64,000 nucleotides of DNA from Physcia stellaris (Eukaryota; Ascomycota; Lecanoromycetes; Caliciales; Physciaceae), in assembly GCA_018902385.1 (NCBI GenBank), contig JABSSW010000020.1, positions 62,001 through 126,000 on the forward strand, read 5' to 3'. The notes beneath the pieces are model-generated. The model was not told where the DNA came from. It made no database searches and saw only the letters and a program-made list of their open reading frames with translations. This document shows positions 23,833-36,994 of the stretch, in pieces (position 1 is the first letter of the stretch; each line of letters begins with the position of its first letter). Position numbers and translations under genes: made by a program.

Positions 23833-25659
23833 TCAAACAATGCTTCCTTTCCTCTCCACATCCTCCACAATCTCGGGGGCCAATGTTCCCTCCTTGGTAA
23901 CACCCATCTGGCCAGCGAAGGTAGTCGTGGCCCTCCACTTGGCAGATGTGCGGGGTGTTGTTTCCTCCAACATACGATCCACTTGCTCAAGCGACAAGCC
24001 TTTGGTTTCGGGGACGAGGAAGTAGGCGTACACGAAGCATGCAGTACAGAGCGCGCCCCAGACGAAGAAGACCTTTGCGCCCAAATTGCCTTTATCGGTA
24101 CCTACCATGTACGGGGTGATGACAGTAATAATCTGAAAGTAATGGTTAGCCCCAACTGCTAATTAAAGAATGGAGATGAGGAGCTTACGCAGTTCCAAAG
24201 CCAGTTGCTAGCTGTCGAGAGGGCAACTCCGCGCGATCGAATGGGTAGAGGGAAAACTTCGCCGATAACCACCCATGCGCCGGGACCCCATGTGCTGGCA
24301 AAGAAGAAAATGTAGATGCAGATAAAGGCGATCTCGGCTTTGATGGCAGTTTTATTTCCCGCATCGGCGGTACCGATAATGGCGACGAGGAACTCGCAGA
24401 TGAGCATGCCAAGAGCGCCCCAAATCAGCAATGTACGACGACCAAATTTCTCAATGGTGTAAAAGGAGATGGGCGTTGAGCACACATTGACAAGAGTAGT
24501 GACCAAGCTGATCAAGAATGGATTGCTAATGGTATGGAGATCTTTGAAGAAGGTAGTTCCAAAGTAGAAGATGAAGTTGACGCCGGTCCATTGCTGCATC
24601 ATCTGTAGAGAGGTCCCGAGGATTGTTCGACGAAGGTTACTGCTCGAGTTGGAGAGACCTCCTTTGAAACAATTGGCCCAAGAGCTGACATAACTGCCTT
24701 GGGGAGGATCTTGAGTTCATATTCGTGGTTTGCAACGATCTCGGCAAGCTCTTGCTGGACGTAGGCAGAGTCACGGGGCTGCTCCCGTAGACGTGAAAGA
24801 GAGTCGGCAGCTGCGTCGAGCTTGCCTCTCTTGACGAAGTAACGAGGAGACTCTGGAAGGAATAGCAAGCCAGTACCGAGGATAAGAGCCCACAGCATCT
24901 GGATCGCGATTGGAATTCGGTAGGATCCTGTGTCGGTCCGGTTCTGGGTTGCGTAGTCGACACATGACGCCAGTAACAGACCAATGGTGATACAGAATTG
25001 GTAACCGGAGACAATAGCGCCACGCACCTTTCTCGGGGAAATTTCCGACATGTACAGGATGATGATTGCGGACACGAAGCCAACACCGAATCCAGCTATC
25101 AGACGGCCGGCGACGATGAGGCCCAGATCAGGGCCAGCAGATGCCGTCTGGAGAATGACACCGATGATGAAGACAATACAGCCAGCGATAACGGTGAAGC
25201 GACGGCCCACCCAGTCTGCAACGTCACCTGCGATGATTGCACCAAAGAAAGTGCCAGCGGACAGGATGGATGTAATCAGAGATTTCTGCCATGCTGGCAA
25301 AACGAAAGCTGCACAAAGATTGGGGGTCAGTATCTTTCCTGTCGTATCTTGACTGGGATATGGTTATGGCCGTTGCCGATTGACAGGCTTCTAGCAACTA
25401 CTTTGAGGGCTGAAAGGACGATAGGAAGAGTACATACCATCCGTTTCAGCCTGCAAGGCGTTGGGTCCAGGGGTTGCATGCCGGTATACTGGGTAATGAA
25501 GACATTCATGCCCATGACACCATTGATGTAACCCGAGTCATAGCCAAAGTAGATACCACCGAAAGAGGCGAAGACGCACATCAGGTAGGCCCTCCATGTG
25601 GTTGGGGCCTCGACGCGCTCGCTCTCATCGGCAGCTGCGATGATGGCACCTCCAGGCAT
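23833..25659 (-). CDS. MFS sugar transporter, two single-base frame breaks
   Basis: Exons 25659-25438, 25308-24189 and 24132-23833 encode a 12-helix sugar porter, about 547 residues if the frame is kept. Seen motifs: GYDSGYINGVM in helix 1, DVADWVGRR in the loop between helices 2 and 3, PESPRYFVKRG before the central loop, QQWTGVNFIFYFG in helix 7, and VPETKGLS after the last helix. The family is fungal hexose/high-affinity glucose transporters; substrate is not decidable. The frame shifts by one base at two places, near 25474 (CAACCCCTGG on the coding strand) and near 24698 (CTCCCCAAGG). In both, family-like sequence resumes in the next frame as though one C of a run were missing. Exon lengths sum to two bases short of a multiple of three, which agrees. 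Either assembly error or a real pseudogene. Confidence 0.85.
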
Positions 25660-27468
25660 ATTGGCCGATTGCTCAGTAGAGTTGTGCAGTACAAGATGGA
25701 GAATACAGTAAGCAATAAGCGCAGCAGTAAGACGCGGGCACAGTATCGAAAGAAAAGGATTGGAAGACGGAGCCCGCGCAGAGTATTTATTATCCGAAGG
25801 GAGAGACCGAGCTTGGCGCTATAATTCTGTGGTGGGGTATGTCACCGCGCTAGGAGAATGCGGGGAGCCAATCAGATTACCGAGGCCCGTTGCTAGGGTG
25901 AAGCGTGACACTGAAGGGGCGATTTGACTTTGAGCACATGGCAATCCAGACCCTTCACAGTACTCGGTACTTTTTCAGCTGCACCCCCTCGAAAACACGT
26001 TTTCACCGGGGAAGGCATAAACGATACTACGAACATGAAGCTTGCCCCTGGATAACCCCCCATGAAAAGGGGGTCGTGCCGTTTGCTACCTTCGGTGAAT
26101 GTATGAGTATTCTTGCATGAATGTTCCGAATGGTGGTGTGTTGGCTGGGGTGTGTTTGATGAACACTGCCTGCAGAAATGCAACCCCCATTCCATTGAGC
26201 TCTCGCTACGCTACCACGTTGCTAGGCAATCTCACTCCCGAAGCAGATACTTTGGTGTAACTGACAGCCAAGAAAATAGCTAGCTGGTCGCACCGCATCA
26301 ACCTTTTCATCCGCACATGAGCCTCGTGGTGGGTGGAGTTTTCACAAGCTTTCACAACAGTTTTTTGATTCCGACCGAGGCTGGCCGGTCTGACCAGCAA
26401 AACGGAAGCTATTGCCGGTCGCCAATGTACCCCACAAAAACCCGGCCTTGTCCGGTGATCCTTAGCTGGAAGCCTGCCGCCGCCTCTATACTACTAGCAC
26501 CTAGTAAAGGTCCTAGAAGCCAGGACCTCGCCGCTACGGTTTGAAGGCATTGTGTGTTGGAGCCTACGATTTCGAGAGCGCCAGAGCTCCTGTTAGACGA
26601 CATGACGCCGACAATATAAATTGTGCATGTAGACAAGCGTAAAGCTGTACTCGGTAGGGCGTTACATCATGAATGGACATGGCGTAGGATCGCCCGCCTT
26701 CGGCTTGGCCATGACGTCGCCATCTAGATCTCGCAGACGGCTAATTTTCGTGTCTCGTGATGAGCAGAGATCACTGGACCACTGCAATCTGATCTCCCCC
26801 AAGTAACTTCAGCTACCTCGCGTTTAAAGCTTCCTCTGTCTTGGGCATAGTCGGCTTAATCTACGCCTACGAGGGAAACCGATTGTGAGTTCTCTCTGCC
26901 TATGTAGCTTCGTGGGCCAAGAAAGCAACAGTATCGGATGACCGAGGCAGCTTTTCTCAGCCTCGCACGTGTCAAGAGCGTGGAAGGGATCCCAGTCACC
27001 GCCATTATGACCATGATGGGCACGTGCTGAAGCCGATCTACTGAGACTCTGGGTACATGTAGTTCATACATTGCTCCAAGGCTAGCGATGAAGGGATTAG
27101 AGGCTGTAGGTATATCGGAACAAAATGTCAATGAACCTGGTCGCTGGATCGTTTCAGATCTAGATCTTCTCTACTCCGCTCACATGGGACAGATTGATCT
27201 TTGTAGTGATTACCACTCAATAAACGATTCCTGGTATTGCTACCTCTAGTCGACGAGCCTGTCTATACGCCTCCTCCAGCAGCGAAAGCACCATCCTGTC
27301 CCTCACCCTGGGTATATGCATGCCTGTAAGCTCCATCCATGCCTCGTCGTGGGATCGTGATGCTGTGCTCCCACCGCCTTCTATGCACCCCGCGCCCTTA
27401 TTAACAATTAAGTGGCTGTTCGCATATCTACTAAACCCCCTTCCCGTACCCACTGCCTCCCTTCGCAT
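25660..27468. other. Intergenic, no gene recognised
   Basis: About 1.8 kb holding the promoter of the sugar transporter and the 3' flank of the histidine kinase. Several short frames on both strands lack domains or splice logic. Confidence 0.45.
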
Positions 27469-30400
27469 TCAGCCTGCTGCTGGCTCGTTACCAGCGCCTT
27501 CACCGCCACCGCGTGCTTCCCAATTGTCCAGTATCCTCCCTACTTCTTTGAAGGAGACTGGTTTGGTCAAAAACAAGTCGACACCGCTATTGAAGGCCTC
27601 TGTCTGGTCACGGCTCGAAGCTAGGCCTGTCAGAGCAATGATCAGGGCACGATTCTCCTTTTGGCCTTCGCTGCTGAGGCTTGCAAGACTGGCGTTACGC
27701 GTATTCTCAATGTCGCGAATGGCCCGCGTAGCCTCGAAGCCATTCATTATGGGCATGGAGATGTCTGGGGAATGGCTTAGTCAGGGTAGCGCCCATGGGA
27801 TGTAGGGGAGAGAAATGGCAGCTCACCCATGAAAATGATGTCGTAACCCTCCTTGTTGGCATCGGCGGCATTGACCGCGAGCTGTCCGTTCTCGGCTGAG
27901 TCGACGTATTTGTATTTCCTTTTTTTCATAAATGTCTCGAGGAGGCGAAGGTTGATCTTGTTGTCGTCGACGAGCAAGAGTCTTGGTGGACGGTCGGTAT
28001 CGAGGGACGGGGCTCTTGGAGGTCCCAGTGACCTGGGGTTTTGGGTTTCACTTTCTTTTGCAGCAACTATTGCTGGGGCAGCAATGTCCGTTGTAGCCTC
28101 TGCGGGCGTTGATGTAACAACTTCACCACTTTTGCTGACGGCGGAAGCGGTTGCTGTCGATTTGTATACCACAGGCTCCGTGGCTCGCTGGGTGAGCTTG
28201 GGGCGTCGAGAATCCCGCCTTACGAGATCTGCTCTTGACTGGATTGGATCTTCAGGTTTATATCCTCGGCTGTCTGTCTCTTGAATATCTAACGTATCTT
28301 TGTCGCCCATAGACGATACATCTGGAAACGGGAAATCCTGTCGCTCGTTCTTCGATTGAATCTCTGTAAGTGGAGTACGAGACGACACCTGTGTACTGAG
28401 ATTCATGCCTCCTAGCTCGGGTATAATCGTATCCGTGTCGGATGACCCAAATGGACTTTCGTCCGGAAAAGTCAATTCAGAGTCTATTTCGGAGTCCATG
28501 TTGCCCTTCGCTCTCTCGAAACAAGTCAAAATCTGCATAAAACCAGGAATTAGCGTCTTGTAGAGGGTGTACCTTCCCAGTTGAGAATTGCCTCAGAGTA
28601 TCTGTTTTTGAAGGATTGCGTGCTGATGGTGAATAGAACAGTCTAAAAAGTACTGACCGCTTTAGCGAGCTTGTATGGTCCGAAAGGCTTCGAGACAAAT
28701 TCCATTACCGATAGTCTCTGCCGTTGACTGCCCATTCGTGGAGAGGCACTGCACAGAACAACAGCAGGATATTGGCGAAGCGGTGAAGATTGTAGCTTGG
28801 GAAGGTCCTTCTCGTCGACGACAACTATGTCGACAGGGTCTGACGGAGAAGCCACCTTTAAGCTGTACCAGTGAGTAAGATAAGTATGTAGAACTCGCAA
28901 CCTCTCCCTGCTCATTGGACTCAAATTACTCTCATCTTCACCGCAGAATAGTACCGCGTACTTTCCGCAATATTCGTTCTGCAAGCTCTGCACACAAGTT
29001 GCCATGCTGCCCGATGAGGCCACCGTACTTGGAGTTGATTCAGCGGTACCAGTACCAGTACCAGGAAGTCGCATCAATGGAATAGACACGTAAGCCTAAT
29101 TACTGATTAGCTTGCAATGCTCAGGGGAATTGCGGCAGGAAACTAATACTTCGGTGCCGACGCCGACCTGACTTCGGATATCGATCGTCCCATTCAACGT
29201 GACCACAATTGATTTGACGATGCTTAGTCCTAGACCAACGCCTGTCGCTAAGGTATCTTCCTGTGAGAAGGGGGTAAAGACATTGCTCTTCAGATATTCG
29301 CTAGAAATACCCTTCCCCGTGTCCCTAACAGTGATCTCCAGCATCTTTTCATCTTGTCTTACTCCATCATTGTCATCTATATCGCTGAGCGCCAAACTGA
29401 CGACAATGATTCCCTTCTCGGTATATTTTAGGCTGTTGCCGAATAGGTTCATTATGATACGCCGAAGTGCGCCAGGTTGTGTGGTATAGTGGAAATCGTC
29501 TTGGGAAATGTCCAAAATGACTTCAACGTCCTTGATAGTTGAGCGCTTCCCAAGCTCTCCAAGACCTCTTCTTTCTGGCGCTGTTCCGAGCTTAGAGATT
29601 TTGCTCTTGGTCTCAGAGGACATGAATGCTATGTCGGTGGAGCTTACTAGAATTAACAAGATCAGCAACGAGAGCAGCGATGTGGTTTTGATAGAGATAG
29701 ATTTGTGGACGACTTACTGTCCTGCCAGATTTGACCAGCGTATACACCTTCCACAACTTCCTCAGTTACCGCAGCCACATCGACAGTGGCATAGATATTC
29801 ATCATCGGGGAGCCTCTTTGTCGGGGAAACGAGCCACAGCGGCCTTGTTCTGGATTGCGAATGTCGATTTATGGGCTCTGGATTTCTTCGCATTGAGCCA
29901 GTTCCTCTCAAATGAATTAATTTTGCTGTAATCGAGAATGTGATTGACGGTGTCAAGTAAGGTTCGTCCGCAACTTGATATGGTGTCAACAAGACTGCTC
30001 TGAAAAGGATCGGCTTCTGTTTCCGCTAAGAATTCGGCACTCGCTAGGATCCCATGTAAAGGAGACCTGAGTTCATGGGAGATGCTGCCTATGAAATCTC
30101 CCTTCTGACGCTCGGCGGCCATAAAGGCAATTCGATTATATTCTGCCATGACTGTATTGCAGAACGTCGAAAGGAAACTCAGCTCGACTTCCACAGAATA
30201 CGTCTGGCGCGGAGACGACGAAAAACAGAAACAGCCTGAAAACCAGCGACCAGCACTGGAATCCCAGACGGGGGCGAATAATAGCTGACGTACTAAATGA
30301 ACGGTCAAACGGCTCATAGTGGAAACGGATTGCTAGAAGCTTACCATTTGGAAAATATCTGGATAAGAGCGTTGCTTCTGTTTGTTTCCTTTGGTGACGT

Positions 30401-31944
30401 ATAATTGCAGTTTCCTTTGTAGAGATCCGCGGGTCACCATCATACGAATCCTCATCCCATGCCGACAGAAGGCCTCCCTCTTCAAAGCACCATAGCTTGC
30501 CACGCGGGTAGTGGTCTAAAAGGCTCTGCAAAGTGGCTGGATCCACTGGCGAGAAAGAAGTGACATTCCTCATATTGACTTGGGAGCCAAGCCCGTATTT
30601 TGCTGTGGAAAACCCAATCACATCCAAAGCTTCTTTATTCCTCCGGCTTGAGACTCTGTGTCCGGAGCCGTTGTATACAGTGGATACTGTGTCCAGGCTG
30701 TTGACTGATTGATTGTCTTCACTAATCGACGAAAGAGAGGTTTCTGCCTCTTGTCCATTAAACCCAACTCTAGAATCAAGGAACACAACGCCACCCGTGT
30801 CTTGAAGATCAAGTGATTGACGGAGAAGACTGGCGGCCCGAACAAAGGTCGAAGCTGGTGTTTGATCCACTTCTTGCTGCGGGATCTCGTTCGGTTGGTC
30901 AAAGCCTGGATCTCTTGTCTCGCTGCTTGGCTCGTTTGGAATTGGGCTTCTAGGCGTAATCACATTCGAAGACAGAGGATTAATGTCTCGGTAGCCATAC
31001 GAGCCATTCGGACCCATAGATATGGAGCCTATCTGAACATCGATTGAATCTGCCTTGGCCCTTCGTTTTCTTGAGGTAAGATCACCACCGTTGAAGGAAG
31101 TTCTCTCCTTTAATTTTGGGTCGTGGATTATACTGCTACCCTCTTGAAAGGCATTCATGGCACCCGACATCCTCAAAGACCTATCACGCTCTTCGGCTTC
31201 ATGATTGAGTTCTAGATTTCTCATCACTATCCCAGCTACAGTCCCGAGAAAGTCTATTTGGCTCGCCGTCAGTTTCGGCCTAACTCGGTCATCAATGATA
31301 AAGAGGCTCCCAATATTGATGCCCCTTTTGGTGGTCAAGCATGTACCGGCGTAAAACCTGAAGTAGGGTGGACCAGTGACAAAAGGAAGATTATTGAAAC
31401 GCTCATCGGTGCGCAAGTCCGTAACTTGAAAGCAGGGGTATTGGCCATCGGTCGGACTCAGTTCGATTGTTTTCTACATATTCAGTAAGAAACATGAATA
31501 GAAAATTCAGTGCGCGTTTGCCTTACCTCGCAAAGTCTCCCTTCCTTGTTGACCGTGGTGCATCCTACCCACAACCCATCATCCACATCGTCCGATATCC
31601 GTGTGTCACTTAGCCGGACAGTCTTAGTGGCTTCGGCGATGAAGTGTTGCATTTCTTTACCAATGACGCTGAAATTGTCTTAGCCTTGAGAGTGTCCGGT
31701 GTGATAGAGCCCACCTTATCATAGCTCGTGATGCATCGAGGCGGCAGGCACACAATTGGGCCAGGGCGGTTAAGGTCCGGTCGGGTGACTCAATTGCCTT
31801 GGTGATGAGTGCTTCTTCTACAGCACCATCCATGATTGGACGGTGGGAAGCTTTGGTGGTGTCTCCACCGTCTACCAGAGGCTGAAAATACTTGAACAAC
31901 TCGCGTTCACGGATCATGTCGTGCTCGGTAGGTGTGCTCGCCAT
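27469..31944 (-). CDS. GAF hybrid histidine kinase with receiver domain
   Basis: Eight exons: 31944-31715, 31668-31527, 31473-30345, 30292-29718, 29646-29150, 29095-28658, 28532-27827, 27764-27469. The product is a cytoplasmic two-component sensor of about 1337 residues. In order: N-terminal helical part; GAF domain (about 75-260, GCTTVNKEGRLCE to NIGSLFIIDD); long Ser/Asp-rich linker; HisKA with H-box SHELRSPLHG (His about 573); HATPase with N-box NLFGNSLKYTEKG, DTGKGIS and GVGLGLSIVKS; a REC-like degenerate segment; Ser/Pro linker; and a receiver with LLLVDDNKINLRLL and phospho-Asp in FMDISMP (about 1240), Lys in LTKPVS. It would pass phosphate to an HPt protein of the HOG-type pathway. The frame breaks by one base in exon 4 near 29823 (TTTCCCCGAC), where RGSPMMNIYATVDVAAV resumes in the next frame; exon lengths are one base short of a multiple of three. 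Confidence 0.88.
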
Positions 31945-32580
31945 TTTCCTAGCAGCACCTAGCAGCCTTAGAGATTCGGTGAGCGATAATAGTTTTCCGC
32001 CTCCCTGTTGTACCCGGTCTCCTACGGCTGATCTTGAAAAGCGTGTGGGTCCCTCGATTGCCTCACAGTCGAGCGGAGAGATTCAAGATACTCCCCTGGC
32101 AGGAAAAGTCGTGTCGCGCAATCGAGATGCTCGTAAGGAAAAGTTCTCGCTTGAACTTCCATTGTGTTGTAGCGCTCATGACGAAATGGAACAGCATGAC
32201 TTGTGACGGAATAACGGCAAGAATTAAATTCTGAGGCCCAGAACCTGCAAACGCGTGGACCCTGATTATCACGTGTATCATGTATGTTAGTGTTACAGAC
32301 CCCTGACTAATGTACTTTAGTGCTCAAGCTCGGCAAGAAACCCGAGCCTCGGAATGTGAGAATTAGAAACTACTGGAGACACGGCCCGATCAATCACGGC
32401 TAGTCCAGACGCGGCATCATTATCCACCTGCAGCCTTACTGATACGTACTCGCAGTATGTCGGCATGGACAAAGAGCAGCTTGCTATAAACAATCGACAT
32501 TCTCCTCAAAGCTGCATGCCGCAGCCTATGTGGCACAAATGTCGAAAACACGACCTCTCGATAAATGCCAACCTGTAAAT
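31945..32580. other. Divergent promoter region
   Basis: About 640 bases between the start codons of the histidine kinase (minus) and the DUF2293 gene (plus). No supported coding frame. CAGACCCCTGACTAA at about 32296 resembles a motif in the left end of the 13-kb element (TCAGACCCCTGGCTAG), probably by chance. Confidence 0.45.
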
Positions 32581-33921
32581 ATGACGAGACATCCTAACGA
32601 ATTGGTAGGACCTCGCTCCCGGCTCCCCAAACACTGCTGATTTGGCAACGACAGCTTCGCATATACCCCAAGAAGCCGGTAGATGGCTACGTATTTGTCC
32701 CCTCGGGTTCGCTTGAGGTCTCTCACACGATTGAAAGTCATCGCTAACCAGGCGACTAGGCGATGTGTATATTTCACGTCACTGGTACTGTACACAGCCC
32801 TGGTTGCAAGCAGACATTGGTTACTTACAATGAACTCTTAGCCGAGACCTTACCCATCAAGCGGGCCTTCCACTCTATATGGTCCATGTGGGACACTCTG
32901 GCTAATATGAGTGTGGCATCAACTGATGAGCTGGTAGCACGGATCACGCAAGAAACTTGGTCTTGACTGCCCAGAATCGATTTTCAAGGCCGTTACATTG
33001 GACGCAGAAGCCTCAGCGGAGAAGCGTCGACATGCAGTTGATGTCAAGGACCAACGAGACCGAGAAGAATCGCGGGCTCTCCTTCAGCGGCTCTTCCCAC
33101 ATATGCCAGCTTCGTCTATGGAGACAATTCTCAATCATGGGTTCGCGAAAGGCAGTGGACGTGTGGGAAGGACGAAAACACTTGATGAAGCTGCAAAGGC
33201 CAATTTGGTGGTCAACGCTCACATTCGTCATAATCACACAGCTTACGACTCCCTTTACTCGACGATGAAACTAGACAATAACAAACAAGATGTCAAGGTA
33301 CGTGCAAGGATGGCAGTATATAAGCAAGTCCAAAAGATCGCGGAGACATGGCGTACAGGGGGTACCAACAGCGATGTAACGCCAATCGATCTCGAGAAGC
33401 CTGCTAAGGTATCAAAACAAGAGCCGAATATCGATAGCACAGTATCCAACCAGCCAAACATGCACCATGCAGATTCAGATGCGGATGTTGCTATGGAAGA
33501 TGTCGACGAGACTACCAATCATCGTTCTGCCCGGGTTAAACGCCATGACCGTCGAGTAGCCTCTGGCGGCGTGCAGAAAACCCTCCAAGTCGAACGAACA
33601 CGTCCTACAAGGATTCAACCTAAACGGGGCCTGGCTGCACTTGACGCGGCACTCGCGAGTATGGATCTGAATCAGACAATTTCCGTCGCTAATCCTGAAA
33701 CTTTCAAGATTGGCTTGGAAAAGCCCAATACTTCGGAAGCACAGCCGCGATTGCGTCAGCAAAAGATCGCAGTCACAGCCAACATAGCCACCATAGGGGA
33801 GATGGATTCGCGCAGATTGGCACTAGATGTATCGCCAAAGGGCCAAAACATGAAGACCTTGGGCAATACCGATCCAACAATAACATTCGTTTGTCGCGAA
33901 TCAGGTTATCGGATATCCTAG
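32581..33921 (+). CDS. DUF2293-family protein
   Basis: A first exon ending at 32706 (VDGYVFVPSG) is followed by exons 32760-32784, 32842-32881 and 32938-33921, all with clear GT-AG sites. Together they read GYVFVPSG-DVYISRHC-RDLTHQAGLPLYM-HGSRKKLGLDCPESIFKAV, then AVDVKD..ALLQRLFPHMP..SMETILNHGFAKGSGRVGR and AHIRHNHTAYD. This is the DUF2293 pattern of fungal proteins of unknown function. The C-terminal half is charged and low-complexity. ATG 32581 opens the frame only if one C is missing from the C4 run in GGCTCCCCAAAC (about 32633). After about 33855 other frames (LSDILDSPYLALTSEERQ, then KRAKAYRKRIHKAKA) also look coding, so the true C-terminus may be longer. Product about 391 residues. Confidence 0.75.
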
Positions 33922-34800
33922 ATTCGCCATACCTCGCACTCACTAGCGAAGAGCGTCAGAATCTATTAAGCTAAGAGACAGTGACCTTGAAAACAAACGA
34001 GCCAAAGCCTACAGGAAACGAATCCACAAGGCCAAGGCAATGATCCGATCTCGAAGCTAGATGGCTGTTCTGGAAACTGTGTGCATCGCAAACAGAGGGT
34101 GGTTAGGATTAGCATCGAGCATTTTTCGGTTAGCCAAGGTCCCCTACCTTGTCACTCGGTAGGGAAGATCACTCGGTAGGGAAGATGGTTGCACATCTAA
34201 TTACGGATGTATGCATGGATCGACGCAAATACTCAACTTGGGCTAAGTTCTCAAACACCGATCACGATCGACTATCCTTTGGATTCGCGTGAGTCTGGAG
34301 TCTAGTGGTCCTTCAAACCCTGATGGATTAGGCTATTCAATCAAGAGCCCCAACTACCTATAAGAAGGCTCATTATAATCGAGCGCCTAGTGGATCTCAA
34401 ACCTAAGCTTACTTGATCTTTTTCCTGATATTGAAAACCTGACACTATTGTCGCCCTTAGAGGACTACCAGCTCGAGTTGCCCAAACATTGCGGTTCAAC
34501 AAGGATAGGAACTGGAAGCAAGCGCTGCTCGTCCAGGCTCCCACCGAGTGTGATGGATATGCTTCACTGCAGCTTGCAATCACTGCGGAGGGCAATGTGA
34601 GCTGTCACCGTTAAATTATGCATCGTTCGGTAGTCTCTGAAGGTAGATGACTTCATACCTTCTCGTCCGTCCACTTGTACCCTCTACTCTTCAAAGCAAT
34701 ACACCCTCCCAACGGCAAATCATTGGCGAAGTAAGCAAGGCATATCCCGGATGGGGATGTTCGCTATGATACCCACTCCTGGGCTCAGCCTGATACTGAG
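33922..34800. other. Intergenic with an 17-base tandem duplication
   Basis: CACTCGGTAGGGAAGAT is present twice in tandem at 34153-34169 and 34170-34186. Otherwise no supported gene. The first 150 bases may still encode the tail of the DUF2293 gene in another frame. Confidence 0.45.
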
Positions 34801-35893
34801 TTGAAGAAACCGATGTTCCGCGGTGAAAACCGATATTCTCGTTCTCGGAAAATGAAGACCAACCGCCTTGATAACGACCCTGCTGTCCTCGACCAGCCGC
34901 CCGATGACGGATCTTTGGTACATGCAATTACTTCGTCTGTCGAAGACCATCTGGACGTGTCTACTTCGCCCGCCGATGAGGTCTTACCAGAAGGAGAGTC
35001 CCTTAGTCCTTTCTTTCTATCAGTCGATCGGGAAGTGGGCAGTACTCCTACTTCCCCAGTGCGCCGTTTCGGTGATTCATCGACGGCTGAATCGACTTCC
35101 ACTGCCGATACTTCAGCTTCATCAGGTACCTCGAAGAACTGGATGACAATCCTCGCGAAGGGTAAGTTGAGTGGCCAAGAGCATCGATATTCATCAACAC
35201 TAAAGCCATATTCTACCTAGGCAGTTCCAGTCAAGCCTATTCAAGATCAGAGTCGGGCCAAAAAAAGAGCCATTCACAGCGCACAGAGACCTCCTTGTCA
35301 AGTCCCCAAAACTTGATGCGCAATGCAATGGCAACTTTCCAGAAGCCGGCAGCCGGAGGACCATCCTCGAAGACCATGACCACAGGATCTTCGTGCTCCT
35401 CTTGGAATATCTTTACCGTGGAGATTACTACCCATTTACCGGCCAAGAATTCGGTACCAGTAATACTGAGGACGAAGATACTAGAGCCACACAGCTGCAA
35501 CGCAAGGGTGATCTATGCTGCATGGCTGAGTACTACCAGTTGAACGAGTTGCAGCAGCTGGCAGTTCGGAAGATGAAGATGCTTACGCCTATTACCTTTG
35601 AGTCATTTTTGTCGGTTAGTGAACATGTCTACTGCGATAGTGGAAGCTCAGGGCCATTCCGTGCGTACTATTTCGGAGAGCAAATACTCGAGACGACGCC
35701 GCTGGCTGCACATAAGGGGTGGCTACTAGATGTTGTCGCTAAAGGTGGAGATCTCGCACAGGATTTGTTTCTTTCCGGGAAAGGTCTACCAAAGGCTAAG
35801 GCGGTCGACGAGCGTATTGATGAGTGTGCGGTCATGGTTGGTTGGGACGTGCAAAGCTTGATACCGCAATTCCTTAATTTCCAGAAAGCCTAG
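34801..35893 (+). CDS. BTB/POZ-domain protein
   Basis: Exons 34801-35165 and 35221-35893 give 345 residues in frame. The N-terminal ~120 residues are Ser/Asp/Glu-rich and disordered. The BTB fold begins across the intron: WMTILAKG, then FKIRVGPKKEPFTAHRDLLV, KSPKLDAQCNGNF, EAGSRRTILEDHD, FVLLLEYLYRGDY. A helical C-terminal part follows (CMAEYYQLNELQQLAVRKM), typical of fungal BTB proteins that may serve as adaptors for Cul3 ligases. The donor used is GTTGAG (35166). The stronger-looking GTAAGT four bases upstream would put exon 2 out of frame, so the choice is based on the BTB reading frame. Role beyond protein-protein contact is unknown. Confidence 0.82.
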
Positions 35894-36994
35894 GATATAG
35901 AGACTGCGTTTGACGGATTTGTAGGGTATGTACAATTGGGAATTTATCACTCGATTATTCTCTCTCGAATTTTGAAGCTGACGCATTCTGTGGCGTAGTT
36001 GGTAACAGTGGATATCATGCCTCAAACGCTGCCTAGTTGGACACCCAAATTCTCCAATTAATGATAGCTTAAAACCCCGAGAACATAGCTGGAAAATATT
36101 GGGAATATCTAGTTCTAAGTATGCGAAGCAAAATGTACGCATTGGAAGCATACCAGTCCGAACCTCTCACACTCCCACCACCCGCCAACTCTTTCTCAAT
36201 CAAACCACCCGTCCCAATCCCCATCTCCATCCAAGCAAACCCCAAACCCCAGATCCCCACCTCCGGCAAGCAAGCACACCCCACACTCTCGCCCTCCTCC
36301 ACGACGACTGACCCGATCAGTGAAGTCGGCATCCCCATCCTTAAATACATGCACCCAACTCCAATCTCCTTTCCTCCGACACGCTTCTCAGCAACAGGAA
36401 TTTACATCCCACCTCCAATGGCTGACTCCCCTCCCCTCCCCTCGCCTCCCCTCGCCTCAGCCACCGACCTTGCACCCCATGGCGCTGGATCCCGTATTGG
36501 AGACCGCAATTACCCTTTGAGCGATTTGGCTTGACTCTATGCGCTGCTCGGGCTTACTTAGGCTTTAGATTAGAAATATTGTAATTGAGAAAAAGCAGAT
36601 CTGAAGCAGGCACCAGGGGAGGGGGGAGGGACCGGTGCTGCGGCCTTTTTGAGTTTTAGAGGTGGGGAATATGGAGGAGATGGGGAGGGGTTGTGAGGAG
36701 GACAGATGTTGAGTTTAGAATGGGCTTGGGGAGCCGTGATGGGTTGGAGACGAGTGAGGAGCTCGGCGAGGTGGGGATGCTGGAGGGGAAGGTGAAGGAT
36801 GATGAGAGGGATGAGGAGGGGGAGGGTAAGTAGGGAGAAGGAGAAGGAGAGCCTGTACGATGGTCTGTGAAACCGCGTAGGGACTACTCTGTCACTCTTA
36901 GCTCTTGTCTGAATGGAAAAAAAAAGTTCTTCATATTCATATACGTCATCCTGTGATTCACCCTCCCTCCCCCTATCACCATCCTCATTCTCTA
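35894..36994. other. Intergenic, Pro-rich frame and G-rich tract
   Basis: The plus frame 36121-36534 (137 residues) is rich in Pro, Ser and Thr and has no known domain. Its minus-strand counterpart (36350-36069) is Gly-rich. Neither is safe to call. From 36610 to 36860 the plus strand is strongly purine-rich, with runs such as GGGGAGGGGGGAGGG that could form a G-quadruplex. This lies in the 3' flank of the permease gene. Confidence 0.4.

Noticed and set aside
25450-25489. 39-base GT-AG intron to repair the first transporter exon
   Set aside because: Removing it still leaves exon 2 out of frame; a single missing base fits better.
29815-29830. Possible programmed -1 frameshift in the histidine kinase (T TTC CCC fits the X XXY YYZ pattern)
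   Set aside because: No such recoding is known for these kinases, C-rich heptamers are poor slip sites, and similar one-base losses occur at C runs in unrelated neighbours without the pattern.
32290-32310. CAGACCCCTGACTAA as a second copy of the 13-kb element's left end
   Set aside because: Similarity is limited to about 15 bases and the TTGTCTC terminus is absent.
36121-36534. Pro-rich 137-codon plus-strand gene
   Set aside because: Low-complexity composition, no domain, and the reverse strand is equally open.
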